Positions 47,432 through 59,800 of a DNA stretch of 64,000 nt are shown here, piece by piece. The stretch covers positions 39,908,135 to 39,972,134 of the forward strand of contig NC_134365.1 of NCBI RefSeq assembly GCF_035582795.1. The letters are read 5' to 3'. Positions within the stretch are counted from its first letter, which is position 1; each line of letters begins with the position of its first letter. The notes beneath the pieces were generated by a model. It was not told the DNA's origin. It saw only the letters and a list, made by a program, of their open reading frames with translations, and did not search any database. The position numbers were made by a program, and so were the translations under genes. The DNA is from Mycteria americana (lineage: Eukaryota > Chordata > Aves > Ciconiiformes > Ciconiidae).

Positions 47432-50400
47432 AAATAGCCTCCAAACCCATTTATTTTCAGAATTTTGAATCATCAAGCAGAGGGTGGCTTCCTGTTTTCA
47501 AAGAGATGTTCTTTAGGGAGAGATTTGTCAATGGAGAAAGGAATGTCTTCATAATTCCACTGTACTCACTTCAGCCTCAAGAAATATTAGTTCGGCTGAA
47601 CAACAAGCTCTACAGCTTCCTTGTTTTAAGAAAGTTCACTGCCACACTTTTAAGAAAGTTCACAGGGGTGAACTACTTCATTTGAAAGACACTGTAATTT
47701 CTAATTCATGTAATGTTTTTTGGCTACCATAAACTTGGGGGGAGGGGGCATTTCTGTGATCTTGGATTTGGAGTGAAATTATAGTAGAAGTTGCAGTTCC
47801 TTCAACTTTGGTCAGTACACTTTACCTTTTCACACTATGTGGCATTTTTACCTTATACTTCTAAATCTAGCAGGGAGGAGTCAGTAACTTCACGCCCATA
47901 CTAAGTACAAAAATCTACATGTGAAATTCCAGCTCTCATAAACTGGGTTTACTGCTTGTAATGTGCTCAATACAACAAAGACCCTTGGCACTACTGTCAT
48001 GATTTTTCAGACACAAATAAAATTACTGTTACAAATTTATCTCTTTATTTTCCCTTTTTAATAAAAAAGGATTTTTAGCTGAGCTTCCTCAATAGAAGTA
48101 GGCATGGGAATAAATTTGTTTAGGGTAAGACCTCCAGAAAACATTAATTTCAGAGTCAACACGAGTGTCTTAATACTGAACAAGCACATAAACACTTTAG
48201 TTAAATTCTTGAGATTGGTTTAAAAAAAAAAAGTTTCCTTACATTTAAATTAAAAAAAGTTAAAAAATTACACACTTCCAGGAACGTGTTTCAACTAAGA
48301 AAAGATGGGCTAAAACATGAGCTTTCTTCCTTCTCTTACAAAAAGGCAAGGTATAGTGTAGGTTCCATGGCTTTCTCTGTACTGAATGCAGTTGTGCTGC
48401 TGTCACACATTGCACAAGAACTTTGTTGTGCTCTTGCTTTTGATAGTTCTGAATTAAGACTACAGTTTTGTATATCAGGTGTCATGTATGTAGCTTAGCA
48501 ATGCATTAGGGCAATTTACTTGATTTGTGAGCTGTCTATATTAAAACATATTTTGTAAAGGGTAATTGGAGTTTTGAGTTAGTTTACTTGTTTAATTTTA
48601 ATCTGGTATATCCTGAACTCTAACCTAGTGCATTCTGTAAGCCCTGCTAACTTCACAGAAAGCTAGTAGGGAGCAGAGGAATCTTAGGCTTTGGCAATAA
48701 ACTTGCTGTGTTAGTCATGCTAGCTGCTGAGTTGTCTTTGCTTGTCCTTCCTGTAAGTACGGAGCATTACTACCCCTCGTGAGATTCTGAAAATATGGCT
48801 GCAGTTAGGATCAGTGTTGATGCAAATATGTGAAACTTAAGATGGATTTATAATTTTTAATTATGAATTTAAATTCAGATGACTTTATATCACTGACTGA
48901 AAAATTTGCATTCCCTTCTGCTTCTTGGAAGTGTTTGCATGAGATGCTTGCATGAGACTTTCAGTTCATTTTTCCCCTTTTTTTTCCCCTCTTTCCCTCC
49001 CATTAGATAAATATGAAGTCAGATGCTAGTCAAAAAAATACTGCCTGAAAACACACCTCCAGGTTTTTGCCCTGTTCCCCCGCCCCCTTACTAGAGCCAA
49101 TTTGAAGCCTCTACGGTGCTTCCCCAGCCTGCACTTAAAGAGGCTGTATATACTAGACAAGTTCTCTCAAGGGCCCCAAATCTTTTATATTCTTTTACAG
49201 GTTGGCTTGGTTTGGTCTTAAAGCATGCATGCTGCCCTCTGAATTTCTCTTCAGCCTTGTTTCTTTTGCTTTGTTCTCATCTGTCATTGCTTTGAATAAA
49301 CTTGAGGCAGCATGCAAAGGAAGTGTTTTCTCTGACATCATTACATCTCTGATTTGTTTACCCTTTTCTGCCCTGAGAAAGGGCTAGCCTGAGAGTGCGA
49401 GCTGTTGGCAAGGAATTAATTTGTGCATTACTCTGTCTCTGTAGTGCAGTGGGAAATTCAAACAATAATGCTACACTGTTTTGTGAGGATGTGTTGAGAA
49501 GTAAATTCTATTAAATATGTAGCACTGAATTAGGATATAATAGTTCCTCAATGTTCTTGGAGTTTTCTGCCATAATGAAGGTTGTTGCTTTCACTTATGC
49601 ACTCATGATGGTCTACATGATAGAGGGACAACTTCAGGGTTTTTAATCCAAAGCTACATTCCCTGGGTGACTAATCTACTAAGGGTCTTCTGTTTGTTTG
49701 TGTTCTTGCGCACCTAGTCTCTTCAGGATTCTCAGCTTTCCTCTTGTGAAGCCTTCTGAGGCTCTCCAGCAGCTTCAATGAGACACCGAGCTTGGGTGCC
49801 ACGGCATTTTATCAGCATCTTCAGCAAGCTATGGGACTTGAGATGATGTCTTGCAGTTCTGCTGCCTTTTGCAGCTGTTTTCAGATGCATCCCTCTGTAT
49901 GAGGAATTTAAATGCCTAATTTGCTCAAAGTACCCCCTTGTAGCTGTAGCCCTAAATACACCTGAGTATTTGCAAGTGTTTTTCAGAACTACACTGAAAA
50001 TGCAGTTTGGACAGTTTTCCTTGTACTAGAGCACAAGTAAATGAACTACTGCCACTAGCACTGTACTGATAGGGTAGTAACAGTATTTTTCTGTAGTTAA
50101 AAGGTGTGCAAAATCCATTCTGGGGAGGGAGAGGTGAGGTAGTTTTGTAATTTTGTGAGTTTGTCCAGGTAGATAAGGGCTGTGATCCTGCATGGTGGTT
50201 ACTACTTTACCTCTTAAAGTTTGTGCCAGTAGTCTGGGTTACAGTGGGAGAAATGGGAGAGGAAGAGAAATATACGGAAGTTTGTAAATTGGTGAACCGG
50301 AAGACAGGTTGCTCCAGCTCAATGTGTAAGAAAATACGTTGTGCATCAGAGTAGTCCTTCCCTGTGCAACGACATAACCTAAACAGCACCTGAAACTTTT

Positions 50401-50520
50401 ACACTTAGGGCTTTTTTAAGCTTTGTCGGTTAATGCGGGATCCCAGGGAGAAGAGAGCGGCCTTTGGCCGGCGGCAGAAGCCGCCTGGGCAGAGGAGGGC
50501 AGGTCAGGCCGTTACCCCCT

Positions 50521-50538
50521 CACCACCACCACCACCAC
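50521..50538. repeat. (CAC)6 microsatellite
   Basis: Six perfect CAC triplets occur near the left edge of the NUP107 CpG island. Confidence 0.9.
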
Positions 50539-50795
50539 GGCCGGGCTTGCCTCAGCGCGGCGGCGGGCCGACCCTGCCCGCCCGGCCGCCCGACGGGGCT
50601 TGGCTGCCCTCAACCCAGCGCGGCCGCTGCCCAGCAGTCCTTCCTCGGCCCCGGGCTGCCGGCGGGGCTCTGCCCGGTGCCCGGCGCCCGTCCCCGCCCA
50701 GCCCGGGCTGCTGGAGGCCGCGGGGCCCGAAGCCCGGAGCGACGCAGGCGCAGTGCGGCGGCCCCGCCTTGCGCGGGCGGAAGCTCTCCCCTCTC

Positions 50796-50802
50796 CTTCC
50801 GG
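50796..50802 (-). promoter_or_regulatory. ETS-type site in NUP107 promoter
   Basis: CTTCCGG (CCGGAAG on the minus strand) lies 67 bp before the start codon, a common position for ETS/GABP sites in housekeeping promoters. It is a motif match only. Confidence 0.4.
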
Positions 50803-50868
50803 GCCGCGGGCCGGCGCTGGTGGAGGCGGGAACGCTGGAGCCCGGGCTGCGCCGGACCGGACGCCGCC

Positions 50869-50876
50869 ATGGAGAG
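50869..50876 (+). CDS. NUP107: NUP107 exon 1: start codon, 8 coding nt
   Basis: ATGGAGAG lies in the strong Kozak context GCCGCCATGG and is followed by the donor GTGGGA. The leftover AG is completed by the first base of exon 2, giving M-E-R, in agreement with the M-D-R start of mammalian Nup107. A coding part this short is easily missed by gene finders. Confidence 0.85.
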
Positions 50877-53800
50877 GTGGGAGGCGCGGGGGAGGGGATG
50901 GCCGGTGCCGGCGGGGCGTCCCGGGGGAGCGCGGGCCCCCCGCGGGTGTGAGGTGATGTGACACGTCCCCCTGTAGCGGCCGCGGAGGAGCGGGGAGCGG
51001 TGTGCTCGCAGTGCGGGCTGGCAAACGCAGCAAGGCTGGAACAGTTTCTGAGGGGTATCGAAGGCTTTTATGTCATCCGAGAGCTTTAAATCTGTTTGAT
51101 TTTTTCTGGAATATATTTATAGATTAAACGGCAGTTGTTAACTACGCAGGAATCATTGAGCCGGGCCTTTGCAGGGTGCTCTACAGACAGACCTGCTTAG
51201 GCAGTCACAGCTGTGGCCCTCACAGTCCACCTGTAGCTTCGCCTTTGCATTTTAGTAGTTGTTAACGATTTTTCCCCCTACTGCAAGACACCTGAACTTT
51301 CTCAATTTGTGGTGGTTTCGTTTATCTGAAGAAAAAAATCAAATAGTAAAATCATGTTATTCTTTCAATTGAATTTTTCAATTCAAAATTGAATTTCATA
51401 CTGTTGCATCTCTTACTAGCTTTTTTTGTAAAAAAAGAGAAAATATAAGAAGAAGAAGAAGAAATGAAGAAATGTCTGTTGTGGTATAGGAGGAACAAAG
51501 TGTGGGGTTTCAGACAAACTCATTTTCCCAAGCTGATGAGCGATGCTAGATGTTCTGCAGAGGAAACTGGACGTTAGTACTAGAATTAGAGATGACTTAT
51601 GCTTTGTTTACGTTTCCCAGTTGTGGAGTTAACTTGAAGCAACAGAAAAATCTTGTGGTATGTTCTGCTTGGATTCACTTGCTTACTGTGTGTCTATGTT
51701 GCTGTTCTCTAGAAATAGTTTTGGAGACATGTCATCCCCCCGTGATACAGAGATGGCCAGACCTGGACGGAAGCAAAGCGCTCAGAAAAGAGTTTCTAGT
51801 ATCCTTTTTCTTTAAAGACTTTTTATCTTCTCTTTAATCGTTACTTGCTGTATTTTTACCACTGCTTTGATTTTAAGCATGTTGAGTTTTCAAATATACA
51901 GCAAGTTACTCTTTGTTTTATACCGATTTAAAGTGAGGAATGTATGAATGTAATGTGAAATTGTTATCTGATTTGTGAGGTATTCTGCAGTCAAAATTTT
52001 GCTATTGAAGTGTCTCATATTTTCCCCTTCTGTAGTCTGTTTTCTTTTCTGCGTGGTATTTTCATGCATTAAGAAGGAGAAAAGTTCAAAAACAAAACCA
52101 TGATTGCAACATATAAAAACTAGTAGGGAAGGATATTAATGACTGACTGAAAGCGTGACGAGGAAATCTGGATGAGTGTCATTTAGAAAAATACTGGGTT
52201 TTCAGCAACATGGTACATTACTTGGCTTTTACAGAAGAACTTAGGGATAAGTCAAAAGATGCAATTCTTTGCCTTTTCACAGAACAGTATTTCCTCTGAA
52301 AGGAATTTTCTCTCTCCCCTCGTTTTCCCCCCATTGTAGTCTCAAACCATGTCAAAGCCGTTGTAGTGATGGCTCAGAAGATTATTCACTAGACTTCAGG
52401 GAAAGTAAGAGATTGTTGAAATGCTTGTATAGTTGATTCTTGACTACATTTAGATTATTTCAGTTATGGGTTAAATATGATTGCAGGGAGGTTGCATTGC
52501 CTGTCTCCTAAACTTGTGCCATCACATTTGTGTAGCGTGGTGTTTTACAGTTTTTCATGGGCTTATGAACTCAGGTTGATGTGAGCCCAGAGAACTACAC
52601 GAGCCACAGCTGACTCCATCCCTGAGTTTTTGAAAAAATGAAGTTTTCTTCACTACGTTATATCTTAATTTTATGGTTTTATGCTTTTACATGTATTGTG
52701 TTATCAGACTATTTAGCGTATCTTAGCTTTCCATCCACAATAACAGCAAGAGGAGTACACAAACATAGATTTAAATTTTCACAGACTTTTTTTCCCCCCA
52801 CTTATTTACAGCAAGAAAAAAACATCATGTAATTTCACAGTTAATAAATGGTATTTTTCTGGTTGTGATGTTAAAGGAATCCAGTACGTTTACTTGTCCT
52901 TCTGTTTTTTGCAAGCAGAATAAAACTAGTGAGATATTGGCCCTGATTATATTGTCCCTAAGAATCATGATGTTGTTGGACACTGTTATAACATAGGATA
53001 CTGAAACTTTTACACAACTACTTCTGAGTAAACCATAGCTAGAGCACTGAACCTAGTTGCTGACAGGAAGAAGCAAAGTAGAACAACAGAGACTTTTTGT
53101 TAAAGTCATCAGCATCCTGGAACTGAGAGAGAGAGAACTTTTTTTTAAATGCATTCAGTCTCAGATTTTCTTGTTATGGTTTATGTAGCGTAAAGCAGCT
53201 CCTCACGGGACAAAAGTATTCTCCTTGATCTGACCAGTTATGAGGAGTCCCAGATCTGTTGTGCTCAGGTTTCTGAACCTTACTTTGCAATGTCCCTTTT
53301 AGCCCTCCAGCTTTTAAGCTTCCGATGAAACATTTTGTGACTTAACTCAGGCTTATGCATGGGACTTTCCGCTTTAGTCTGAAAGACAAGATGTGTAATC
53401 TTCATAATATTTGAGCTACAGCAAAATATTTTTCCTTTCTAAGTGTTCACAATCATTTTGAATAGGGCCAAAAACATGTTTAGGAGAGTGTTTCTTAACT
53501 TGTTTATTAATCAGTTCTTACATCCCTGGATGACACTATTGGAAACATGACACCCAGAGGCCAGTTGATTTCCCGAACTCCTAGTTCATTGCTTCGCCAG
53601 CCAGGTAAAACTACTTTCTTTCTTTAGTATTTAGTTAAAGGAATAATACACTTGGACTTCATAATTGATGACAATCCATAATGAGAAAGACATGGTTGCA
53701 CTGTAGTGGGTCCAGTGAAGGCCCACAAAGTCGATTAGAGGATTGGAGCATCTGACATGAGAAGAGGCTGAGAATAGCTGGGATTGTTTAGCCTGGGAAA

Positions 53801-56800
53801 GAGAAGGGTTGGGGGGATCTTGTCAACATATATAAATACCTGATGGGAGGGAGTAAAAAGATGGCCAGGCTCTTCTTGATGGTGCCCAGTGAAAAGAGAA
53901 GAGGCAGTAGGCACAACAGGATATACAAGGAACTCTGTTTAAACATAAGAAAAAAACTTTTTTACTGAAAGGGTGATTGAACACTAGAACTGGTTGCCCA
54001 GACAGTCTGTGGAGTCTCCATTCTTGGAGATAACCAAAGCTGACTGGACAAGATCCTGGGCAACCTTTTCTAGTTGACACTGCTTTGGGCAGGGGGGTTG
54101 GAGCAGGTGATCTCCAGAGGTTCCTTCCAACGTCAACTACTTGGTGATTCTGTGATTCTGAAGTTAAACACATTTATAAATATGGAAAAAAACCACCTAG
54201 TAGCAGTCAACATATATGTTCATATGTTAAATATTTATGCTATTGCTGAATGCCAATGGATTTTTGCCTTTCAGTTTTTAGAGGGTGTTTGAGCTTTATT
54301 TTCTTTGTTTGGCAGAAGAGTATGTCCGGTATCATTTCAGTTTCTCTCAAGTACCACATTGAAACTGATTTGCTGACTAGTAAGGCAAGAATCTAGTTTG
54401 TTGTGTTTCCTTCTTTTTTGCAGCCTTCTTTTGGTTTTGCAGTAGCTTTTAATTCTTCAAGATTGTCTGTCATGTAATGTCTCTTCAGGTATTTTTCCAT
54501 CCTTGTTTTTGTGGTGGGTTAATTCTGTTGTTGACCTTTCTACCAGGTGTATGTGTTGGTTGCATCGATAAATGATTTCCCTCTCCACTAGCAGGAGAAG
54601 GAATTAGACAGTACACCTCACAGAAAGGCTGTGGAACCACACATGGTGGCTAGGGTCAGGTTGCCCTGAAACCTCCCAACCTCAACCCCCATGTTCTGCA
54701 TCAGTTGGCCCATATTAGGAGTGTGTTGGGGGTTATTCCCAAATTGGCACTGGTGCAAAGATAACAAGTTCCAGAGAGACTGATTCTTCATGATTTCTCC
54801 AGGTTCCTGGCAAGTTCTGTGTAGCCCCTGCTTGTTCTTGTTTAGTGTAATATCTAGTGGCTTCTGTTTTGGCGGCCGGCAGCAAAGATAAATGCTGTTA
54901 GCATCAGCCTTCTTCTCAAGCACAAGCTACATGTGCTTGTGTCAGCATTGAGAGCTCTCGCAGTGAAACTGCAAGTTGTTCTTAGTGTTGACTTGACACT
55001 AAACATACTGTGAAAAGGTCTGTAATCCTCTTAGAGCCTCCCTGACTAGTTGTGGCTGAAATAAACAAACATCACCATTCCTCACATTTCCATGTCATCA
55101 CCAGGGCTTACCTCCTTTTTCCGTGTGACAGTCTCTTCCTGTAGTCTTTCTTTAGTCATCATTCAGGCATTTATATAAGGGAGTCCTCTTTTTCGTCATC
55201 ATCTAGCCGCTGTTTTCCAGCAAGCTCTAAGAGGATGGTTGCACCTTCTGCTGCTCCACATCCTCTTTTCAGGACTGCTTGGAGATGGGTGATGTGTTAG
55301 TTGTTTTGAGATAGAAGCATTGTGTGTCATACTGTGATGGTCAGAGAGTACTTCAAAATCAAGTAGGTATTTTCCCACTTTTATCTTCAAATTAGAACAT
55401 GTGTATACCATCTTGACCATTGTCTGTCTTCAGTGAAGGTCTTTATTTCAGTTAGCGTGTTGATCTAACAGCTTGCCATGATTTTGTCGCTATGAAGTTT
55501 CTGGTTTATCTATTTTCAGAAAGTTCAACAGTACAGAATTTCAGTAAGAAATTGTGCAGGAGCTGCTCCCAAAAAACGTAGAGAGTTGATGGCAGGTGAA
55601 AGTAGAGATCGCAGTAGCAAAATACTCTGATCCAGAAGGTTTAATGTTGAGCAACTCTGTTCATTTGTATGGCTGGTCATCACAGAGATGTTACATCAGG
55701 AGATGTCACTAGACAGCATGTACTCTGTAAACCTACCATCTATTTTTTAACAGACTTCAGAAGGAGACTTTCTGGTTTCTGAATAATGATTCTCTCTGCA
55801 AACTTCCCTAAACACAGCTGACAATTATCCACATGTGTGGCTATGATTTGTGATAAACTTTCTTCAAACAGCATTATAAGTGGACAGGCAGTCTTTACAA
55901 AAGGTTTGCTATTCGGCGTCGCTGCACTATCTAATCCAAAGACTTCTGCGCTTCTTCATTACAACCCTGCATTTCTCCTTGGATTCCTGGCTTTCTTCTG
56001 TTTTACCTTTGCCACTGCACCATACAGATTTTCTAAGAGTCACAAGTGTCATCTGCTACATAGGCTAGAGCTGCTTCTCTTTCAAACTGTCTGATGATTC
56101 TGCAACAAACAAAGCATCAGCATTTTCACTCCTGTTTCTGTTCCTGTTGTACAGTCTCATTCCTACAGTGGAACATTTAAAGTGTTCTTATGAAGTGCAT
56201 CCATTATCCCCTCTCCTGGGGACAAGGGTTTTTGCTTCCTTTGATGTCAGTTGCTCCTAATTGTGAATTTGGGGGTATTAGAAACTGTATTTGAGGATTA
56301 TTCAACATAATTCTTTTTGCCACCCTGTAAATTCCTAACCCTTGAGTGCATTGTATCATATGAGTATAGGGTTTTATAGTGATTATTTTCTGGTACCATG
56401 GAGGAGAGGAGAATGATGACCTATTAACAATTTAGATGCTTTGATCTGCAACTTCAGAGTCAGACTATTAATGCTAGTAGCCATAACTCTCATTTTACAG
56501 ATTGAGAATTGATTTGTCTCTTTGATCTTCAGTATGCCTGACTTTCAGATCTCAAGAGTTTAGGGAAAAATTTTTTGTGACGATTCAAGGTATGTGCTAA
56601 TACAAGGACATAAACCTTGGGACAGAAACCTTTGGTTCTTCAGCTTTCTAGATCTGTGTGAAACCGATGCATGGAAAACCAAATCTACCTATTGATATGA
56701 AGCCTTCCAGGGTCCCTGTACCTGTTTGCAATGACCTTGCCCCCTTATAATTTGAGGGTGTCAGTGATCTGACGAGATACACTCTTGCAATCTTCAGGAT

Positions 56801-59800
56801 GAGTCTGATGGAGACCCTGGACGTGCTCTATTTTGTGGTTGTATATGCTGTTGTAGGCATCTTTGCCTCTGATTCCAGCAGTCCTCAAGTCCAAAAGGAA
56901 ATGTTAACGATCTCGATGCTGACTGAAGCTATTTTGGTATCAAGAACTGCTGCCAAGGGCTGTACAGGCACTTCTGTCTCCAAATTTGCTAACAAAACTT
57001 TGGGACTATGTGTCAGTCCCTCTTTGCAGCTGTTGACACAGCTCCTGATTTGCCTGTCACTGTGTTGATGCAACCAATGTTTTTAGGTGACTTTCCAGGC
57101 TGTTTGTGTTTGATAAGAGGACCCAAGCAGCTACTGTCTCGGTGCAAATTCTGTGGTCTTTGGGCTGTATGAAGGTCTGTTGTGGTGGAGCACCCTGTTG
57201 TCATAGGATGGGGCATTTATCATCTTTGCAAAGCAGTGTCTCCATTTTTAACATAGGTCAGATATTCCTGGGAACATTAGCCACAGCACTGATGTGCAGA
57301 TGTGGTGCTTGGAAGAGCAGGCTTGTTGCCTTTTGCTTTAAGGGTTTGGAGACCAATTGCCAAGAAGGAGTGACTGGAGATTTATTGCTATTTATGCTCA
57401 TGGTGTGAGCGTACCAATGAACTCTTTAGTAACTGAAGGTGTGTCACACATTTGGTGCATATATACACTCGCATTCAACCTGGCTTCAGACTTCTATCTG
57501 GAATGCTGTTGCACTTGAGGAAGAACTGAAATGGCAATCGATATACTTTGTCTTTACATTTATATGTGCCCTACTTGGAAAACTAGAGCTTGAGTATGCT
57601 CCAGGCTTGGTTAACAGCGTGTTTGTATAACCCTAGCATAACTAGATGTGTAGATTATTAAGTTCCATTATTGATAATTAACCTCCTTATTTCTAAGTGT
57701 TGTTGGGCCTAAGACTTGTTTTTCTTTTATAATTGGCATTTGTGGCTTTGGTACAAGCCTTCTGATGGAAGGAAAATGAAGACGGACAGGAACAAGTTAC
57801 TTCTCCATCAGGCTGGTTTGTCTGTTTCTTGTGTGACCGAGCAGGATTTCATAAATACTTCAATCTCTGTCATAAGATTTCCTTTGGAGCTCCTTGATAG
57901 AGCATAGAGGCCTTAAATACTTTTTCTTTTCAGAAAAGGCTCTCTCTCTTTCAGTTACTGCACTAAATCGAAGCTCCATGAAGCCATCAGATATGACTCC
58001 CATCCTGGGAACAGGAGGAAAATCTCCTCTGATTCTACCAACTCCTGGACTTTTCAGCAATTTGTCGATGGTAAGATGGTTAGAGCACCTTTTCCTCTTT
58101 TGTTCCTGTGAAACGTATAAGAAACTACAAATTTACAGTGTTTCAGTGCTGTTTGCACCAAGGATGAACTGTGGGTGGTACAAGCTTGCTATTACTACTA
58201 TTGCTGCTTGCTACTAGTATTATTTATTACTATGGTCTTCTTTGAGATGATGCAGTGAGGAATAATAGAGGAGTTTAAGGACTTGCTAAATACACCGTGT
58301 GTGTTAAGCTAGTCCTTATAACATCAGCCTGTGACTACAAAAATCTTGACTTTGCTTGTTTATAAAGTCTTCAAAGGCAATTGTTTTATGTCAGCAAGTT
58401 AAACCTTCAGAATTTTTCTTATTTTATCACTCTCCAGTATTAGGCTTCACTTGGATGTTAAAGTTTGGACTTCAGAGAACAAGCTTTTCTGATTACTTTT
58501 CAGATGACGTTAATTGTCTTCTACTGTAATGTCTTTGGAAAAACACTGATTAGAAAAATTATCAGTAGGGACGTCTGAAGTATTTTATCTCCGTTTATTT
58601 TTAAATTAACTCAAACCAAGTTAAGATGTCTTTCTGTATGTGCATTTTAATTCATTCTCCCTTCTGGTTGTTTCTGTAGTTTGTTACAGCCCATTTGTTT
58701 CTTTAAATTATCAGGTTCTGGGGCCTAGTTGGTCAACATGTATACAGCTCTTAGCAGTGGCACTTTTCCTCTGATTCAGTGCCTCTTGTCCTGTAACTAG
58801 CATTTTGTGAGTGGAGCATATTCTCTGACTTGAATCCAGTTTAGATTAGCAGGGAGAAACTTGGGACTAGAAAAAGGCTTTCACAGGAGGGTGATGGAAA
58901 AAGGACTTAAAATTGTCTTGTGGAAATTTACTTGCTGGTAGATAAGAACACTCATCAGCCTTTTTGTGTTTCCCACAGAGACCTGATACAATTTTATTGG
59001 AACTGAGTTTCTTGTTGTTTTTACTCTGCAGTTGGAGTGCTATAGCATTCTGTTCTGGTTGGCTAGAAGGCAATAATGGCAGAGAGAAATCGGGCAAGAG
59101 GAATAGTGTGGGTAGAAACTGGGGCATAAAAGGAAGAATAACAGGTATATGTCCACAGTTTTTGGATATGCTTAAGAGACTGCTACAGCAGTGTCATCTG
59201 GTTCCCTGTTCGCACTTGTTTGGGTGGGACCAGTCTGGAAAAAGAATCAACCAGTGGCACATCTCTAGGTCTTTGTATAGCATTAATTGCTGCTGAGAAA
59301 GCAATTGCTGTCATGGAAACAGCTATAGGAAGCTGTCTTGTCAGTGCAGTATATGTACAGTCTATCTTCTGTTTTGGCCATTTTGCTGCTCTGATGTCAG
59401 ATATGTTAGCAAATACCTCCCCTGAAATACCCCCCAAAAAGTATAGATATGTCTTTATTTCCCCCTTTAGTATTCTGATACTAGCTGTTATTTTAAACAT
59501 GTATTGCTTCCTTCGATCGAATGGTTTTGAGCAATTCACAAAGGTTGAAAGACTGGTAAATGGTTCTGGTTGAAATTTTAACTCTTTTGCTTAACTTTTC
59601 ACAGCTGCTTTACAACCTAGGCAATGTTTTTCTGTCATTTTTTTACTTTGAAGGACAAAATACTAAGTAAACATTTAGTGTAATAAAATATGAAAGTTTA
59701 GAGTGATTTATTTGTTTTAAGCTGAAAAGTGATACATGGTGTTTTAAAGTAGGTCTTATTATAGTAGCTTCTACTTTAATTACTTCCTGAAAAAAACATT

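Larger units (their letters stand above)
44096..50430. other. Intergenic spacer RAP1B-NUP107
   Basis: About 6.3 kb of AT-rich DNA separates the RAP1B poly(A) site from the NUP107 CpG island. Only short open frames occur. No splice-linked coding structure, RNA gene or clear mobile element was seen. Several scattered AATAAA words (for example 48016) could serve a longer RAP1B 3' UTR or an unannotated noncoding transcript. Both genes read the same way, so the NUP107 promoter lies directly downstream of RAP1B transcription. Confidence 0.6.
50430..51010 (+). promoter_or_regulatory. NUP107: CpG island with the NUP107 promoter
   Basis: A sharp GC- and CpG-rich block begins at about 50.43 kb and covers the NUP107 start codon and the beginning of intron 1. 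It contains a GC box (CCCCGCCC at 50692), an ETS-type CTTCCGG at 50796 and a GCAGGCGCAGTGC near-NRF1 word near 50744. There is no TATA box. Transcription probably starts within the 100-150 bp before the ATG at 50869. Overlapping open frames here arise from the scarcity of stop codons in GC-rich DNA. Confidence 0.85.

Noticed and set aside
50423-51033. Open frames of 165-177 codons around the NUP107 promoter on both strands
   Set aside because: Same GC-rich artefact; the real coding sequence here is only the 8-nt exon 1 start.
54618-57216. Minus-strand open frames of 62-101 codons in NUP107 intron 3
   Set aside because: Adjacent frames do not join, stops interrupt any extension, and no domain or retroelement protein was recognised.
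59183-59573. Overlapping 117- and 118-codon open frames on opposite strands in NUP107 intron 4
   Set aside because: No splice sites or similarity; the two-strand openness looks like chance. Nup107 phase runs directly from exon 4 to exon 5.
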